Assembly (NCBI GenBank): GCA_035541875.1
Contig: DATKML010000011.1
Location: 59,881-123,880, forward strand
DNA: 64,000 nucleotides
Source of the DNA: JAJPHI01 sp035541875
Lineage (GTDB): Bacteria; Desulfobacterota; Binatia; Binatales; Binataceae
Reading direction: 5' to 3'
Every line of letters starts with the position of its first letter. Position 1 is the stretch's first letter. A model generated the notes under the pieces. It was not told the DNA's origin, made no database searches, and saw only the letters and a list, made by a program, of their open reading frames with translations. A program made the position numbers and the translations under genes. This document shows, in pieces, positions 27,193-35,022 of this stretch.

Positions 27193-28152
27193 GTGGCCTA
27201 CAAATTTGCCTTCGTAATGGATCCGCTCGAGAGCGTTCTGCCTGACAAGGACACCACCTTTGTCTTTATGCTCGAGTCGCTGGCTCGTGGCCATCAGGTT
27301 TTCTTCGTGGGACTCAAGGATCTGTTCTCCCGTGGACCGCAAGCGATGGCCCGCGCCCGCCGATGCGAGGTAATGCGCGCGGTGCCGCACTTCCGCTATC
27401 TCGATGACGGCGCGCAGTATCCGCTGGAACATTTCGACGCGATCTTCATGCGCAAGGATCCGCCCGCCGATTCCAACTATCTCTATGCGACGATGCTCCT
27501 CAGTCTCGCCGATCCGCGCCGCACTTTCGTGATGAACAGCCCGGCTGGCCTCCGCGAGGCTAACGAAAAGCTCTATTCCCTGAATTTCCCGGGCGCCATT
27601 CCGCCGACCCTCGTGACTTATGAAATCCCCCGGCTCAAACAGTTCATGGAGGAGCAAGGCGGCGAGATGATCGTCAAGCCACTCGACGGTCACGGTGGTG
27701 AAGGCGTCTTTCATGCCCACGCGCGCGACCGCAACCTGAACGCGATTCTCGAAACCGTTACCCGCTTCGAAACTCGTCCGGTGATGGGTCAGCGCTATAT
27801 TCCCGAGGTCCGCAACGGCGACAAGCGGATGATCGTCGTCGATGGGGATCCGCTTGGCGGCACTTTCCGCGTGCCGCGCGAGGATGAGCATCGCGGGAAT
27901 ATCCACGTTGGCGGTTTTTGCGTGAAAGCCGAGATCACGCCACGTGACCGCGAAATTTGCCGGATGCTCAAGCCGCGCCTGCAACGCGACGGACTCTACT
28001 TTGTCGGGCTCGATATCATCGGCGATTATGTCACCGAGATTAACGTCACGAGCCCCACGGGCGTGCAGGAGGTCGACCGCCTCGACGGCGTTAACCTCGA
28101 AGCGAAGGTAATTGACTTCGTGGAGTCACGTGTCCCTCAAACAAAAGTGTAA
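27193..28152 (+). CDS. gshB: glutathione synthetase
   Basis: A 319-residue ATP-grasp ligase that adds glycine to gamma-glutamylcysteine. The GTG start gives MAYKFAFVMDPLESV, the expected first strand with the DP motif. Conserved parts are IFMRKDPPAD, LREANEKLYSLNF, the ATP-grasp segment MIVKPLDGHGGEGVF, GDKRMIVVDGDPLGG and the terminal VTEINVTSPTGVQEVDRL. gshA is not in the window. Glutathione use is consistent with a proteobacterial-type organism. Confidence 0.95.
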   Translation: MAYKFAFVMDPLESVLPDKDTTFVFMLESLARGHQVFFVGLKDLFSRGPQAMARARRCEVMRAVPHFRYLDDGAQYPLEHFDAIFMRKDPPADSNYLYATMLLSLADPRRTFVMNSPAGLREANEKLYSLNFPGAIPPTLVTYEIPRLKQFMEEQGGEMIVKPLDGHGGEGVFHAHARDRNLNAILETVTRFETRPVMGQRYIPEVRNGDKRMIVVDGDPLGGTFRVPREDEHRGNIHVGGFCVKAEITPRDREICRMLKPRLQRDGLYFVGLDIIGDYVTEINVTSPTGVQEVDRLDGVNLEAKVIDFVESRVPQTKV

Positions 28153-28200
28153 CTTGGCTGGTCCCCCTTCGCATAGGCTTCGGCTGCACTGCTTAGAGTG

Positions 28201-28362
28201 ATGACAGCCCTACGGATAGAGTTGGATTACGAGGAAGATGGGCGCTTCATCGCCGAGATTCCCGACCTTCCCGGAGTTCTGGCCTACGGCACCTCCGAGC
28301 AGGAGGCGCTGGCGAGTGTTCAGGCCCTAGCATTGCGCGTTATTGCAGACCCGATCGAGTAA
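28201..28362 (+). CDS. HicB-like antitoxin (short, no HicA beside it)
   Basis: A 53-residue protein with the HicB partial RNase-H-like fold: LDYEEDGRFIAEIPDLPGV followed by YGTSEQEALASVQALAL. Full HicB antitoxins are longer and carry a C-terminal DNA-binding domain; this one matches the short HicB_lk type. HicA normally lies directly upstream or downstream, but gshB ends 48 bases before it and only a repeat follows. It could therefore be a remnant, or a stand-alone small protein. Confidence 0.75.
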   Translation: MTALRIELDYEEDGRFIAEIPDLPGVLAYGTSEQEALASVQALALRVIADPIE

Positions 28363-28411
28363 GCAGAATCGTTATCCAACTAGTATCGATCTCGAAACCC
28401 GCAATCCGTTT

Positions 28412-28541
28412 GTCATACTGAGCGAAGTGAGCAACGCGAACGAAGCCGAAGCATCTCGGATCGCTTTACGAGCACCGGCGCACAAAGCGCGGCGGTGCTC
28501 GTAAAGCCGGTACCGGTTTTGGATCCGCGAAGCGCTCCCGC
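28412..28541 (+). repeat. Dispersed REP-like repeat, copy B
   Basis: Same order as copy A: GTCATACTGAGCGAAGTGAG, GCGAACGAAGCCGAAGCATCT, then a perfect 15-bp inverted repeat (28463-28477 with 28493-28507), then GCCGGTACCGGTTTT and ATCCGCGAAGCGCTC. The stem sequence differs from that of copies A and C while pairing is kept. Confidence 0.87.
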
Positions 28542-28580
28542 TTCCAACATTAAAAACTTGGTGATGCCCAGCGGGGCTGC

Positions 28581-29444
28581 TTACTGAAACTTCTTCATCA
28601 GGGCCGCGTATCGCTCCAGCACCTTCCATTGCTTGTCGGGTGTCGTAACCGGGATCAGGAAGCAGATCCGGTTGAACCCGATCTTGATCAGGTCGTTGAT
28701 GCGCCCTTCGATTTTTTCCGGCGGCTGTAGATCGAAGCTGGTTCCAGCGGTGAAGTCGAACTTGAAATCGCCACGCCCGAGCTTCGCCGCCTCGCTGCGG
28801 ATCTCTTTGATCGCGCCTTCGAGGTCGATTCCCAAATCGATTGGAATCCACCCATCGCAGTACTCGGCGACACGCTTCGCCACATACTTCGACCACGCGC
28901 CGAGCAGCACCGGCGGTCCTCCCGCCTGAAGCGGTTTGGGCCAGCTCCATAACGGTTCGAAGTTCACGTGCTTGCCGTGAAACTCCGCGACCTCCTTGGT
29001 CCAGATTTCACGCATCGCGTAGACTCTCTCGCGAGTAATCTTCCAGCGATCCTTGAATTCCGCGCCATGATCCGCCATCTCCTCGGCATTCCATCCGGCG
29101 CCGATTCCGAAGAGAAAGCGCCCCTTCGCCACCTGGTCCAGACACGAGATCATCTTGGCCAGATTCATCGTGTTGTGCTCAGGCACCAGGCAGACCGAGG
29201 TGCCAACCTTCAGTTTGGTCGTAACGGCCGCCGCCGCCGTCAAGCCGATAAAAGGATCGAAGAACTCCCGATAGTAAAGCGGCAAGTCACCGCCCAACGG
29301 AAAGGGGCTCTTACGACTCGTCGGGATATGCGAATGCTCGCCGAACCAGATCGATTCGAATCCCTGATCCTCGGCCCAGCGCGCCAGATCGACCGGTGTG
29401 ATTGTGTAATGCGTTGGAACCGCGATTATCCCAAAATCAGCCAT
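28581..29444 (-). CDS. LLM class (luciferase-like) flavin/F420-dependent oxidoreductase
   Basis: A 287-residue TIM-barrel protein. MADFGIIAVPTHYTITPVDLARWAEDQGFESIWFGEH is the usual start (split here: residues 1-37, with the barrel's first strand and the WFGEH turn). VGTSVCLVPEHNTMNLAKM and FLFGIGAGWNAEEMADHG are family blocks, followed by WTKEVAEFHGKHVNF and GGPPVLLGAWS. The GAGWNAEE segment resembles F420-using members of the TIGR03619 type. It lies downstream of the thiolase/DUF35 pair on the same strand, which suggests a role in an acyl-CoA or terpenoid/steroid-like catabolic path. The substrate is unknown. Confidence 0.88.
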   Translation of the reverse strand: MADFGIIAVPTHYTITPVDLARWAEDQGFESIWFGEHSHIPTSRKSPFPLGGDLPLYYREFFDPFIGLTAAAAVTTKLKVGTSVCLVPEHNTMNLAKMISCLDQVAKGRFLFGIGAGWNAEEMADHGAEFKDRWKITRERVYAMREIWTKEVAEFHGKHVNFEPLWSWPKPLQAGGPPVLLGAWSKYVAKRVAEYCDGWIPIDLGIDLEGAIKEIRSEAAKLGRGDFKFDFTAGTSFDLQPPEKIEGRINDLIKIGFNRICFLIPVTTPDKQWKVLERYAALMKKFQ

Positions 29445-29471
29445 AGCTCATTCTTCCTTATGAAGCGTTCC

Positions 29472-29587
29472 TGTCATCCTGAGCGAAGTGAGCAGCCCGA
29501 ACGAAGTCGAAGGATCTCGGACAGCTTCGCGAGCGCCCCACTCGTGAAGCCGGTTCCGATTTCTGCGACCGCAAAGCGCTCATCATT
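29472..29587 (+). repeat. Dispersed REP-like repeat, copy C
   Basis: GTCATCCTGAGCGAAGTGAG, CCGAACGAAGTCGAAGGATCT, central hairpin GCTTCGCGAG/CTCGTGAAGC with one G-T pair, then GCCGGTTCCGATTTC and CCGCAAAGCGCTCATCAT. It lies between the LLM gene and the DUF35 gene. Confidence 0.87.
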
Positions 29588-29599
29588 TCCACAAAGCCG

Positions 29600-30010
29600 T
29601 TACGCCGGACGGAACTTAGGAATCGAAATATCCTCGGTCCAATCCTCGAACGTCACCGCGACTGGCATCCCTATCTTCACCTGCTCCGGAAGGCATCCTA
29701 CGATATTCGTCATCATCGTCGGCCCCTCATCGAGCGTCACCAACGCGACGACATAGGGAACATCGTCGGCAAACGCCGGCGATACCGGCCGCCGCACGAT
29801 CGTGAACGTCGTCACCTTCGCGCGTCCCGAGGCCTTGCTCCATTCGACGCGATCGCTTGAGCACTTCGTGCACAGGATCCGCGGATAGAACTGATAGTTG
29901 CCGCACGCGCCGCACTTCTGAATGCGCAGTTCGTGCTTCTTGCACCCTTCCCAATAGGGCGCCGTTTCGTTGGTGACCGCCGGAAGGGGCTTTGGAATTG
30001 CTGCTGCCAT
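29600..30010 (-). CDS. DUF35 / zinc-ribbon OB-fold acyl-CoA-associated protein
   Basis: A 136-residue two-domain protein. The N-terminal helix and rubredoxin-like zinc ribbon show PYWEGCKKHELRIQKCGACGN (His-rich helix, then Cys pair) and ILCTKCSSDRVEW (second pair). The OB fold follows (AKVTTFTIVRRP, VPYVVALVTLDEG). This is the usual partner of SCP2/thiolase-like enzymes: in steroid side-chain degradation the DUF35 domain binds the thiolase-fold aldolase Ltp2. The ATG shares a base with the stop of the thiolase gene (TAATG), a coupling that supports a physical complex. The frame is open upstream to 30115, inside the thiolase gene. Confidence 0.9.
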   Translation of the reverse strand: MAAAIPKPLPAVTNETAPYWEGCKKHELRIQKCGACGNYQFYPRILCTKCSSDRVEWSKASGRAKVTTFTIVRRPVSPAFADDVPYVVALVTLDEGPTMMTNIVGCLPEQVKIGMPVAVTFEDWTEDISIPKFRPA

Positions 30011-31179
30011 TAGATTTGCTCCGCGCCGAAGATACCCGTGCAGTGAGTAGAGAGAATTCCGCCCTGCGCATGCACCAGCGCAATCTTGGCGTCCTTGACC
30101 TGCCGTGGCCCGCACTCACCACGCAACTGCCGCACCGCCTCGGTCACTGAGAAGATCGACCCCGGATGGCCCGGATGGCAGTGCGAGAGTAATCCGCCGT
30201 GGGTATTAACTGGCAACTCGCCGCCGATCTGAATCCGGCCGCCCTCGACGAAGCGACCGCCCTCGCCTTTCGGACAGAAGCCCAGGTCTTCGAGTTCGAT
30301 AATCACGACGGGCGTGAAGCAGTCGTATAGCTCGGCGACATCGATATCTTTCGGTCCCAGGCCAGCCATCTTGTAGGCGCGCTCACCGGCATCTTTCGCC
30401 GCCGATGCGACGAAGCTATGCGCCTGGCTGATATGCTCGTGCGAATGCCCCTCGCCGATTCCGAGCAGATAAACCGGCCTGTTCTTGAAGTCCTTCGCGC
30501 GCTCGGCCGAGGTCATGATAATCGCGCCGCCACCGTCACTGACTAATGAGCAGTCCAGCAGATGGAGCGGATCGGCAATCATCTTTGACTTGAGCACATC
30601 TTCGACGGTGATCGGATCGCGCATCTGCGCCGCCGGATTCATCGAAGCATGCTTGCGGCACGCCACCGCCACCTCTGCGCGCTGCGCCTCGGTCGTGCCA
30701 TAGGCATGCTCATGTGCTCGCGCGACGAGTGCATAGAACGCCGGAATCGGCGCACCATACGGACGCTCGAACTGAGGATGACCCGCGCCCGCCATCGCTT
30801 CGATAGCCTTCGCGCGCGAAAGACCCGTCACCTGGCTATCCGCCATCGTGATGAGAATTGTATCCGCCATTCCACTCACGATTGCAGAGGCCGCATGATG
30901 CATAATCGCGAGCGTCGTGCCGCCACCCGAGGGCGCCGTGATGCAATAGCGCGGAAATATCTGCATGTACTCGGCGATCATCTCGGCGTGGTACAGATAC
31001 GGCTCCGCGAACGATACGCAGGTGATCAGCCCATCGACGTCATTCTTCGTAATACCGGCGTCTTCGAGCGCTCGCTGCGCCGCCCGGACATAGAGTTGGG
31101 TCGCACTATACCCGCGGACGATACCAACTTCGGTATCGCCAACCCCGACAATTGCAACTTTGTTCTTCAGTGATTCCAT
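30010..31179 (-). CDS. SCP2/Ltp2-like thiolase-fold protein lacking the nucleophilic Cys
   Basis: A 389-residue thiolase-fold protein. VAIVGVGDTEVG starts the first beta-alpha unit, and ITAPSGGGTTLAIMHHAASAI (residues 80-100) is the region where thiolases carry the nucleophilic Cys in a CxSG motif; here the aligned residue is Ala82 (APSG). VNTHGGLLSHCHPGHPG near 345 replaces the usual GHPxG loop. Loss of the Cys with a DUF35 partner is the pattern of Ltp2-type aldolases, which cleave beta-hydroxyacyl-CoA by retro-aldol reaction rather than thiolysis. That function is inferred. It is the first gene of the thiolase-DUF35 pair. Confidence 0.88.
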   Translation of the reverse strand: MESLKNKVAIVGVGDTEVGIVRGYSATQLYVRAAQRALEDAGITKNDVDGLITCVSFAEPYLYHAEMIAEYMQIFPRYCITAPSGGGTTLAIMHHAASAIVSGMADTILITMADSQVTGLSRAKAIEAMAGAGHPQFERPYGAPIPAFYALVARAHEHAYGTTEAQRAEVAVACRKHASMNPAAQMRDPITVEDVLKSKMIADPLHLLDCSLVSDGGGAIIMTSAERAKDFKNRPVYLLGIGEGHSHEHISQAHSFVASAAKDAGERAYKMAGLGPKDIDVAELYDCFTPVVIIELEDLGFCPKGEGGRFVEGGRIQIGGELPVNTHGGLLSHCHPGHPGSIFSVTEAVRQLRGECGPRQVKDAKIALVHAQGGILSTHCTGIFGAEQI

Positions 31180-31184
31180 CTAGG

Positions 31185-31224
31185 GACCTAACCCCTGCCC
31201 CATTCCCTAAAGAGAAGGGGAAGC
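31185..31224. repeat. Left inverted repeat flanking the DUF559 gene
   Basis: About 40 bases, GACCTAACCCCTGCCCC then ATTCCCTAAAGAGAAGGGGAA. It is the near-complement of the block at 31622-31660. It contains the stop codon and last few codons (encoding SPSL) of the DUF559 gene. Confidence 0.85.
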
Positions 31225-31605
31225 GACAAACTGTTTCCGGTGTAGCGCATTCATTACGCTTTTGAGTACCGTTGGTAGAGCTTTCAATACCTCATCATTC
31301 GTAAATCGCGGTATCGTCAGACACATATCTGCTAATGCCTTTGACCTCTTAGCGTCAGCATCCCCCTGCGCGTCGTAAATAGGTCCCTCGACTTCGATAA
31401 TTAGTCCGGACGCGTGTGTGTAAAAATCGACGATATATCCGCCGATAAGTTGCTGCCTGCGAAAGTGCACGCCAAGCTTGCTGTCTCGAAGCTCGTGCCA
31501 GGGCATCCGCTCGGCCGTGGTCATCTTGCGCCGAAACTCCTTGGCCTGTGCGAGCTTCGGCTCGAAAACCTTCTGCCTGGTGACGATCTCGTGCGGCCAA
31601 GTCAT
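31207..31605 (-). CDS. DUF559 domain protein (VSR/PD-(D/E)XK-like endonuclease)
   Basis: A 132-residue protein with the DUF559 plan: an N-terminal helix (LAQAKEFRRKMTTAER), MPWHELRDSKLGVHFRRQQLIGG, then YIVDFYTHASGLIIEVEGPIYD carrying the predicted nuclease Asp and Glu, and RFTNDEVLKALPTVL at the end. DUF559 proteins resemble very-short-patch repair endonucleases and are often encoded by small, sporadically distributed genes. Here the gene lies inside a pair of roughly 39-base inverted repeats and separates the amidohydrolase gene from the thiolase operon. Usual His after Glu-Val-Asp-Gly is Ile-Tyr here, so activity is uncertain. Confidence 0.85.
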   Translation of the reverse strand: MTWPHEIVTRQKVFEPKLAQAKEFRRKMTTAERMPWHELRDSKLGVHFRRQQLIGGYIVDFYTHASGLIIEVEGPIYDAQGDADAKRSKALADMCLTIPRFTNDEVLKALPTVLKSVMNALHRKQFVASPSL

Positions 31606-31621
31606 GGTAATCCCGCTTTTA

Positions 31622-31660
31622 GCTCCCCTTCCCTTTAGGGAAGGGGCTGGGGGTTAGGTC
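31622..31660. repeat. Right inverted repeat flanking the DUF559 gene
   Basis: GCTCCCCTTCCCTTTAGGG then AAGGGGCTGGGGGTTAGGTC. It also folds on itself (CCCCTTCCCT/AGGGAAGGGG). It ends at the stop codon of the amidohydrolase gene at 31659, so it may also act in that gene's 3' end. Confidence 0.85.
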
Positions 31661-32783
31661 ACATCGGGAACCCGAACACCCGCGCGACGTTGTCATGCAC
31701 CATCTTGCGCGTATCGGCATCTGGAATATCCGCAAAATTCTCCGCCACCTTCTTCTTCGAAAAGGGCCAGACGCCCTCCGTATGCGGATAGTCGGATCCC
31801 CACATCAGATTCTCGACCCCTATCAGATCGCGCGTTAGCACGCCCGCGCGATCATCCTCGAACGTCGCGAAGAATTGGCGATGGAAATAGTAACTGGGCG
31901 TCTCCGGCAGCTTAGGCTGCATCCAGCCCTTGTGGTCATCCCACCAATGGTCCATGAAGTTCAGCACCGACGCGATCCAGCCGATACCGCCCTCGACCAT
32001 CGACCATTTCAGTTTCGGAAAGCGTACCGGCGCACCACCCCAGATAAGCCGCATCACCGTATCCGTCATACCGAACTTGACGACACCGACGTTGATTCCG
32101 CCCGCGCCCGGACCGTGCGCTATTCCGTACGGCTCGCGGCCGCTGAGATGCATACTGGCGACCATGTTGAGATCCTGCAGCGCGGCCCACAACTGGTCCC
32201 ATTCGGGCAGGTTGTAGGCGCGATCATCGACCCACGCCGGTAGCATGATCGTTACCAGCCCCATCTTGGCTGCTCGTTCCGCTTCCTTTACGGCCCATTC
32301 GATCGGTCCGCGATTCGGCAACATCGCCGCGCCCTTTAGACGCTGCGGATGGACCGCGCAGTATTCCGCGAGCCAATCGTTATAGGCGCGGCATGCCGCG
32401 TAGATATATTCGCCGTCGGTCGCTCGGATGATATGCAGGCCGATCCCCGGATAAATCACCTCACCGGAAACCCCGTCGAGATCCTGATCCTTGAGCCGCG
32501 CATTCGGCTCCCACGAACCCTCGCGATTCTGCTCGTAGCGATAGCCCTTGGCCACGGGGATTTCGATACCCTGTGCCTTCAAGTCGGCCATCGGCCCCTC
32601 GAAAGCAAGCGGCCGCGGCCGCATCCCCTCGATCACGATATAGTCGCCGCTCTCATCGAGCGCGCGGATACGCGGCGCCTTGTCGCGCCACTTCGCATCC
32701 ATCCGCGTCTCCCATAAGTCCTTGGGCTCCATCACATGGGAGTCCGCCGATAACAACGATTTGGTGTAAATAGCTTCGGCCAT
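31659..32783 (-). CDS. amidohydrolase-family protein (COG2159, metal-dependent TIM barrel)
   Basis: A 374-residue protein of the ACMSD-like amidohydrolase group. LLSADSHVMEPKDLW near residues 10-24 has the D-x-H motif at strand 1 (first metal ligand pair reduced to one His). LKDQDLDGVSGEVIYPG, AACRAYNDWLAEYCAVHPQRLKGAAMLP and LMWGSDYPHTEGVWP (catalytic Asp) follow as in decarboxylase/hydrolase members of this group. Two paralogues sit at 62.0-64.0 kb. Such genes are expanded in soil bacteria that degrade branched or cyclic compounds. The substrate is unknown. Confidence 0.88.
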   Translation of the reverse strand: MAEAIYTKSLLSADSHVMEPKDLWETRMDAKWRDKAPRIRALDESGDYIVIEGMRPRPLAFEGPMADLKAQGIEIPVAKGYRYEQNREGSWEPNARLKDQDLDGVSGEVIYPGIGLHIIRATDGEYIYAACRAYNDWLAEYCAVHPQRLKGAAMLPNRGPIEWAVKEAERAAKMGLVTIMLPAWVDDRAYNLPEWDQLWAALQDLNMVASMHLSGREPYGIAHGPGAGGINVGVVKFGMTDTVMRLIWGGAPVRFPKLKWSMVEGGIGWIASVLNFMDHWWDDHKGWMQPKLPETPSYYFHRQFFATFEDDRAGVLTRDLIGVENLMWGSDYPHTEGVWPFSKKKVAENFADIPDADTRKMVHDNVARVFGFPM

Positions 32784-32829
32784 ACGCTTCCCCGTCGCGC
32801 ATCGAGAGAAATTGTTTGATAGCCCGATA

Positions 32830-33336
32830 TTATTCCGGTTCGCCGCCGCCCCGCCAGTATTTCTGCATCTTCTCGGAGCTGAACGTGATGAACTTTTCGG
32901 GCGACACGCACATCACAACACGCCGCGGTGAGTCGAGCATCTTCACGAAGCGTCCTTGCCGGCGATCATCTCCGGGAATCAAGGCCTGCGCCAACGCGGG
33001 ATAGAACCAGCGCTTCGTCTCCTCATCTTCGCGGATCGCGCACCGCCCGCGAATCGTAACCGTGCGCGGCGAGAGCTGCGTGCCCATCGACGACACGACG
33101 ACGCTCACCCGATCATCCCGTTGAACTGCTGCGATACGTGGCCGTTGGCTACTCGCCGTCATCCAGACTTTGCCGTCGCGCCAGATGTAACTCATGATCA
33201 CGCCGATCGGCCATCCGTCGCGCATCCGCCATATAAACGTGCATTCGTTCTGCGTCGTCAGCAGATGCTCACAGTCCTGCTGCTCCAGCGTGAACTGCGC
33301 GACTTCCTCGTAATTTCGCATCTTCTCGCCGGCCAT
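32830..33336 (-). CDS. pyridoxamine 5'-phosphate oxidase-like FMN/F420-binding protein
   Basis: A 168-residue split-barrel protein. The N-terminal part CTFIWRMRDGWPIGVIMSYIWRD, followed by VWMTASSQRPRIAAVQRDDRVSVVV, is the typical PPOX fold with the Arg/Lys contact after the third strand. TVTIRGRCAIRED forms the next hairpin. Members bind FMN or F420; with the LLM enzyme and the actinobacterial-like set of neighbours an F420-type role is possible. It lies between the amidohydrolase and VOC genes, all minus strand. Confidence 0.82.
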   Translation of the reverse strand: MAGEKMRNYEEVAQFTLEQQDCEHLLTTQNECTFIWRMRDGWPIGVIMSYIWRDGKVWMTASSQRPRIAAVQRDDRVSVVVSSMGTQLSPRTVTIRGRCAIREDEETKRWFYPALAQALIPGDDRRQGRFVKMLDSPRRVVMCVSPEKFITFSSEKMQKYWRGGGEPE

Positions 33337-33345
33337 CGTCTTACC

Positions 33346-33795
33346 TTACGCCTGAATCAACTCGATCACCGTGCCGTCGGGATCCTGGCAGCATACGAAG
33401 CCTTCCTGCTTAGCGCCAGGCAGATCGATCATGATTGGCTCCGTCCAGAACTCGATCCCCTTCGTTTTAAGGTCTTCGTAATCTTCGATCAGCGTTTTGG
33501 TGCGCAACGCGATTCGCGCCATCCCCGCGTGCAGAAGATCCGCATTCGCCGTCCCGATCGTCTTGGGGCTCTTCCACTCGATAAGATCTAGACGCGTCGA
33601 GCGCGGGTTATCACCAAGCACCATCAGTACGGCCCGTAGCCGCGCATCGACGGGTAAGCGTAATCCCGGATTCACCTTGCGCAGCGCCGTCTCACCGAGA
33701 TCGCGCACTACTTTGAAGCCGAGCTTTTGATAGAAGTCGAGCGAGCGCTCGAAATTCGTACAGTTAATATTGATGTGAAAGATGCTGGTGATCAT
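33346..33795 (-). CDS. VOC (glyoxalase/dioxygenase) family protein
   Basis: A 149-residue protein of two beta-alpha-beta-beta-beta modules. It starts ITSIFHININCTNFERSLDFYQKLGF, as is typical; the metal-binding His is expected at HININ. The C-terminal module ends CQDPDGTVIELIQA, where the Glu is the usual second metal ligand. The substrate could be an aldehyde adduct, methylmalonyl-CoA-like compound or a catechol. It begins 9 bases before the PPOX gene and is probably in the same operon. Confidence 0.87.
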   Translation of the reverse strand: MITSIFHININCTNFERSLDFYQKLGFKVVRDLGETALRKVNPGLRLPVDARLRAVLMVLGDNPRSTRLDLIEWKSPKTIGTANADLLHAGMARIALRTKTLIEDYEDLKTKGIEFWTEPIMIDLPGAKQEGFVCCQDPDGTVIELIQA

Positions 33796-33842
33796 TGGCG
33801 CCGCTCCGATTATGCGAAAGCTATCACGCTTTTTATGATACG

Positions 33843-33878
33843 CAACAAAAGTTGAGGCCGGCGTGATGCCGGCCTCAA
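33843..33878 (-). terminator. Intrinsic terminator downstream of the alcohol dehydrogenase gene
   Basis: TTGAGGCCGGC and GCCGGCCTCAA make a perfect 11-bp stem with a five-base loop; on the minus strand it is followed by CTTTTGTTG. It lies 34 bases past the dehydrogenase stop and separates that gene from the VOC/PPOX group. Confidence 0.8.
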
Positions 33879-33911
33879 ACGCAGACTCGCTATGCGATCT
33901 CGCTGTTTTTC

Positions 33912-34946
33912 CTAGAACTGATTAATCACGCTGATGCCGACATTTTCGAAGGTCGACATCTTTTCGAGCACGCCGAAGGCCTTCTCGATCGGCAGCGTCT
34001 CCGTCACCAGGTTGCGCGGCGCGAGACGGCCGCGTTCGACCATGCTCAGCATCTGCGGATAGCGATGGGACTGGATCGCGAGCGAGCCCATCACCTGCAG
34101 TTCCGAGAAGACGATCCGATCGATCGGCAGCGCGACCTCGCCCTTCTCGCCCTGGGTCGTCAGACCAATCTGAACGTGACGGCCGCGCTTGCGCAGGCTC
34201 ATGATTGCGTTGCGGCAGGTCACCGCGATTCCGAGCGCATCGACGCTCACATCGGCACCGCCCTTGGTCAGATCCCGGACGGCCTTAACCGGATCATCCT
34301 TTTTGCCGTTGATTACATCGGTCGCCCCGACCTTCTTGGCCAATTCGAGTTTGCGATCATCGAGATCGACAGCGACTACGCGCGCGCCCATCGCCGAGGC
34401 AATCTGCACAGCCGAGAGCCCGACACCGCCGCATCCGTAGATAACAACGGTCTCGTCCGCTTTGACCTGCGCCTGATCGAGTAGCGCATGATAGGCCGTA
34501 ACGAAGCGGCAACCCATCGAGGCCGCCTCGACGAAATCGACATTGTCGGGAAGCGGCGCGTAATTGTAGTCAGCATGGCCGAGAACGCCATAGCGCGCAT
34601 ATCCGGTCATCCCGGCGCCCATGCATAGATTCGAATTGCCGGTGCGGCAGTTGTTGCAATGACCACAACCCTGCGCGAGCGGCACCACCACGCGAGCGCC
34701 CGGTTTAACGTTCTTAACGTCCTTGCCGACCTCTTCGACGACACCGGCGAATTCATGGCCAAGGATTGCGGGGAGCTTTGGCCGGAAACCGATCCAGCCC
34801 CAGTCGCCCTGCCACAGATGCCAGTCGGAGCGGCAAATACCGCTCGCCTCAACGCGGATAATCGCACCGTCGGCGGGGCACTGCGGCTCGGGCCACTCCT
34901 TCACTACCATCGGAAGGCCAACGCCCTCCATCAGCATCGCTTTCAT
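33912..34946 (-). CDS. zinc-dependent alcohol dehydrogenase (MDR family)
   Basis: A 344-residue medium-chain dehydrogenase. Catalytic zinc ligands are Cys38 in GICRSDWHLW, His in LGHEFAG near 64 and Cys/Asp further on. The structural zinc Cys cluster is GCGHCNNCRTGNSNLC near 93-108. The Rossmann cofactor motif is VVIYGCGGVGLSAVQIA near 168, and VDLDDRKLELAKKVGATDVIN indicates NAD (Asp at the end of strand 2). Expected to oxidise a primary or branched alcohol to aldehyde/ketone. It is transcribed alone: terminators lie on both sides (33.85 and 35.1 kb). Confidence 0.93.
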   Translation of the reverse strand: MKAMLMEGVGLPMVVKEWPEPQCPADGAIIRVEASGICRSDWHLWQGDWGWIGFRPKLPAILGHEFAGVVEEVGKDVKNVKPGARVVVPLAQGCGHCNNCRTGNSNLCMGAGMTGYARYGVLGHADYNYAPLPDNVDFVEAASMGCRFVTAYHALLDQAQVKADETVVIYGCGGVGLSAVQIASAMGARVVAVDLDDRKLELAKKVGATDVINGKKDDPVKAVRDLTKGGADVSVDALGIAVTCRNAIMSLRKRGRHVQIGLTTQGEKGEVALPIDRIVFSELQVMGSLAIQSHRYPQMLSMVERGRLAPRNLVTETLPIEKAFGVLEKMSTFENVGISVINQF

Positions 34947-35022
34947 CAGTTTTTCACCTTTCCTTCACTTCGCCGGATAACCCCGCATCAGGGAACCGTG
35001 GCGTCAAGGGTGAAGGATTACA

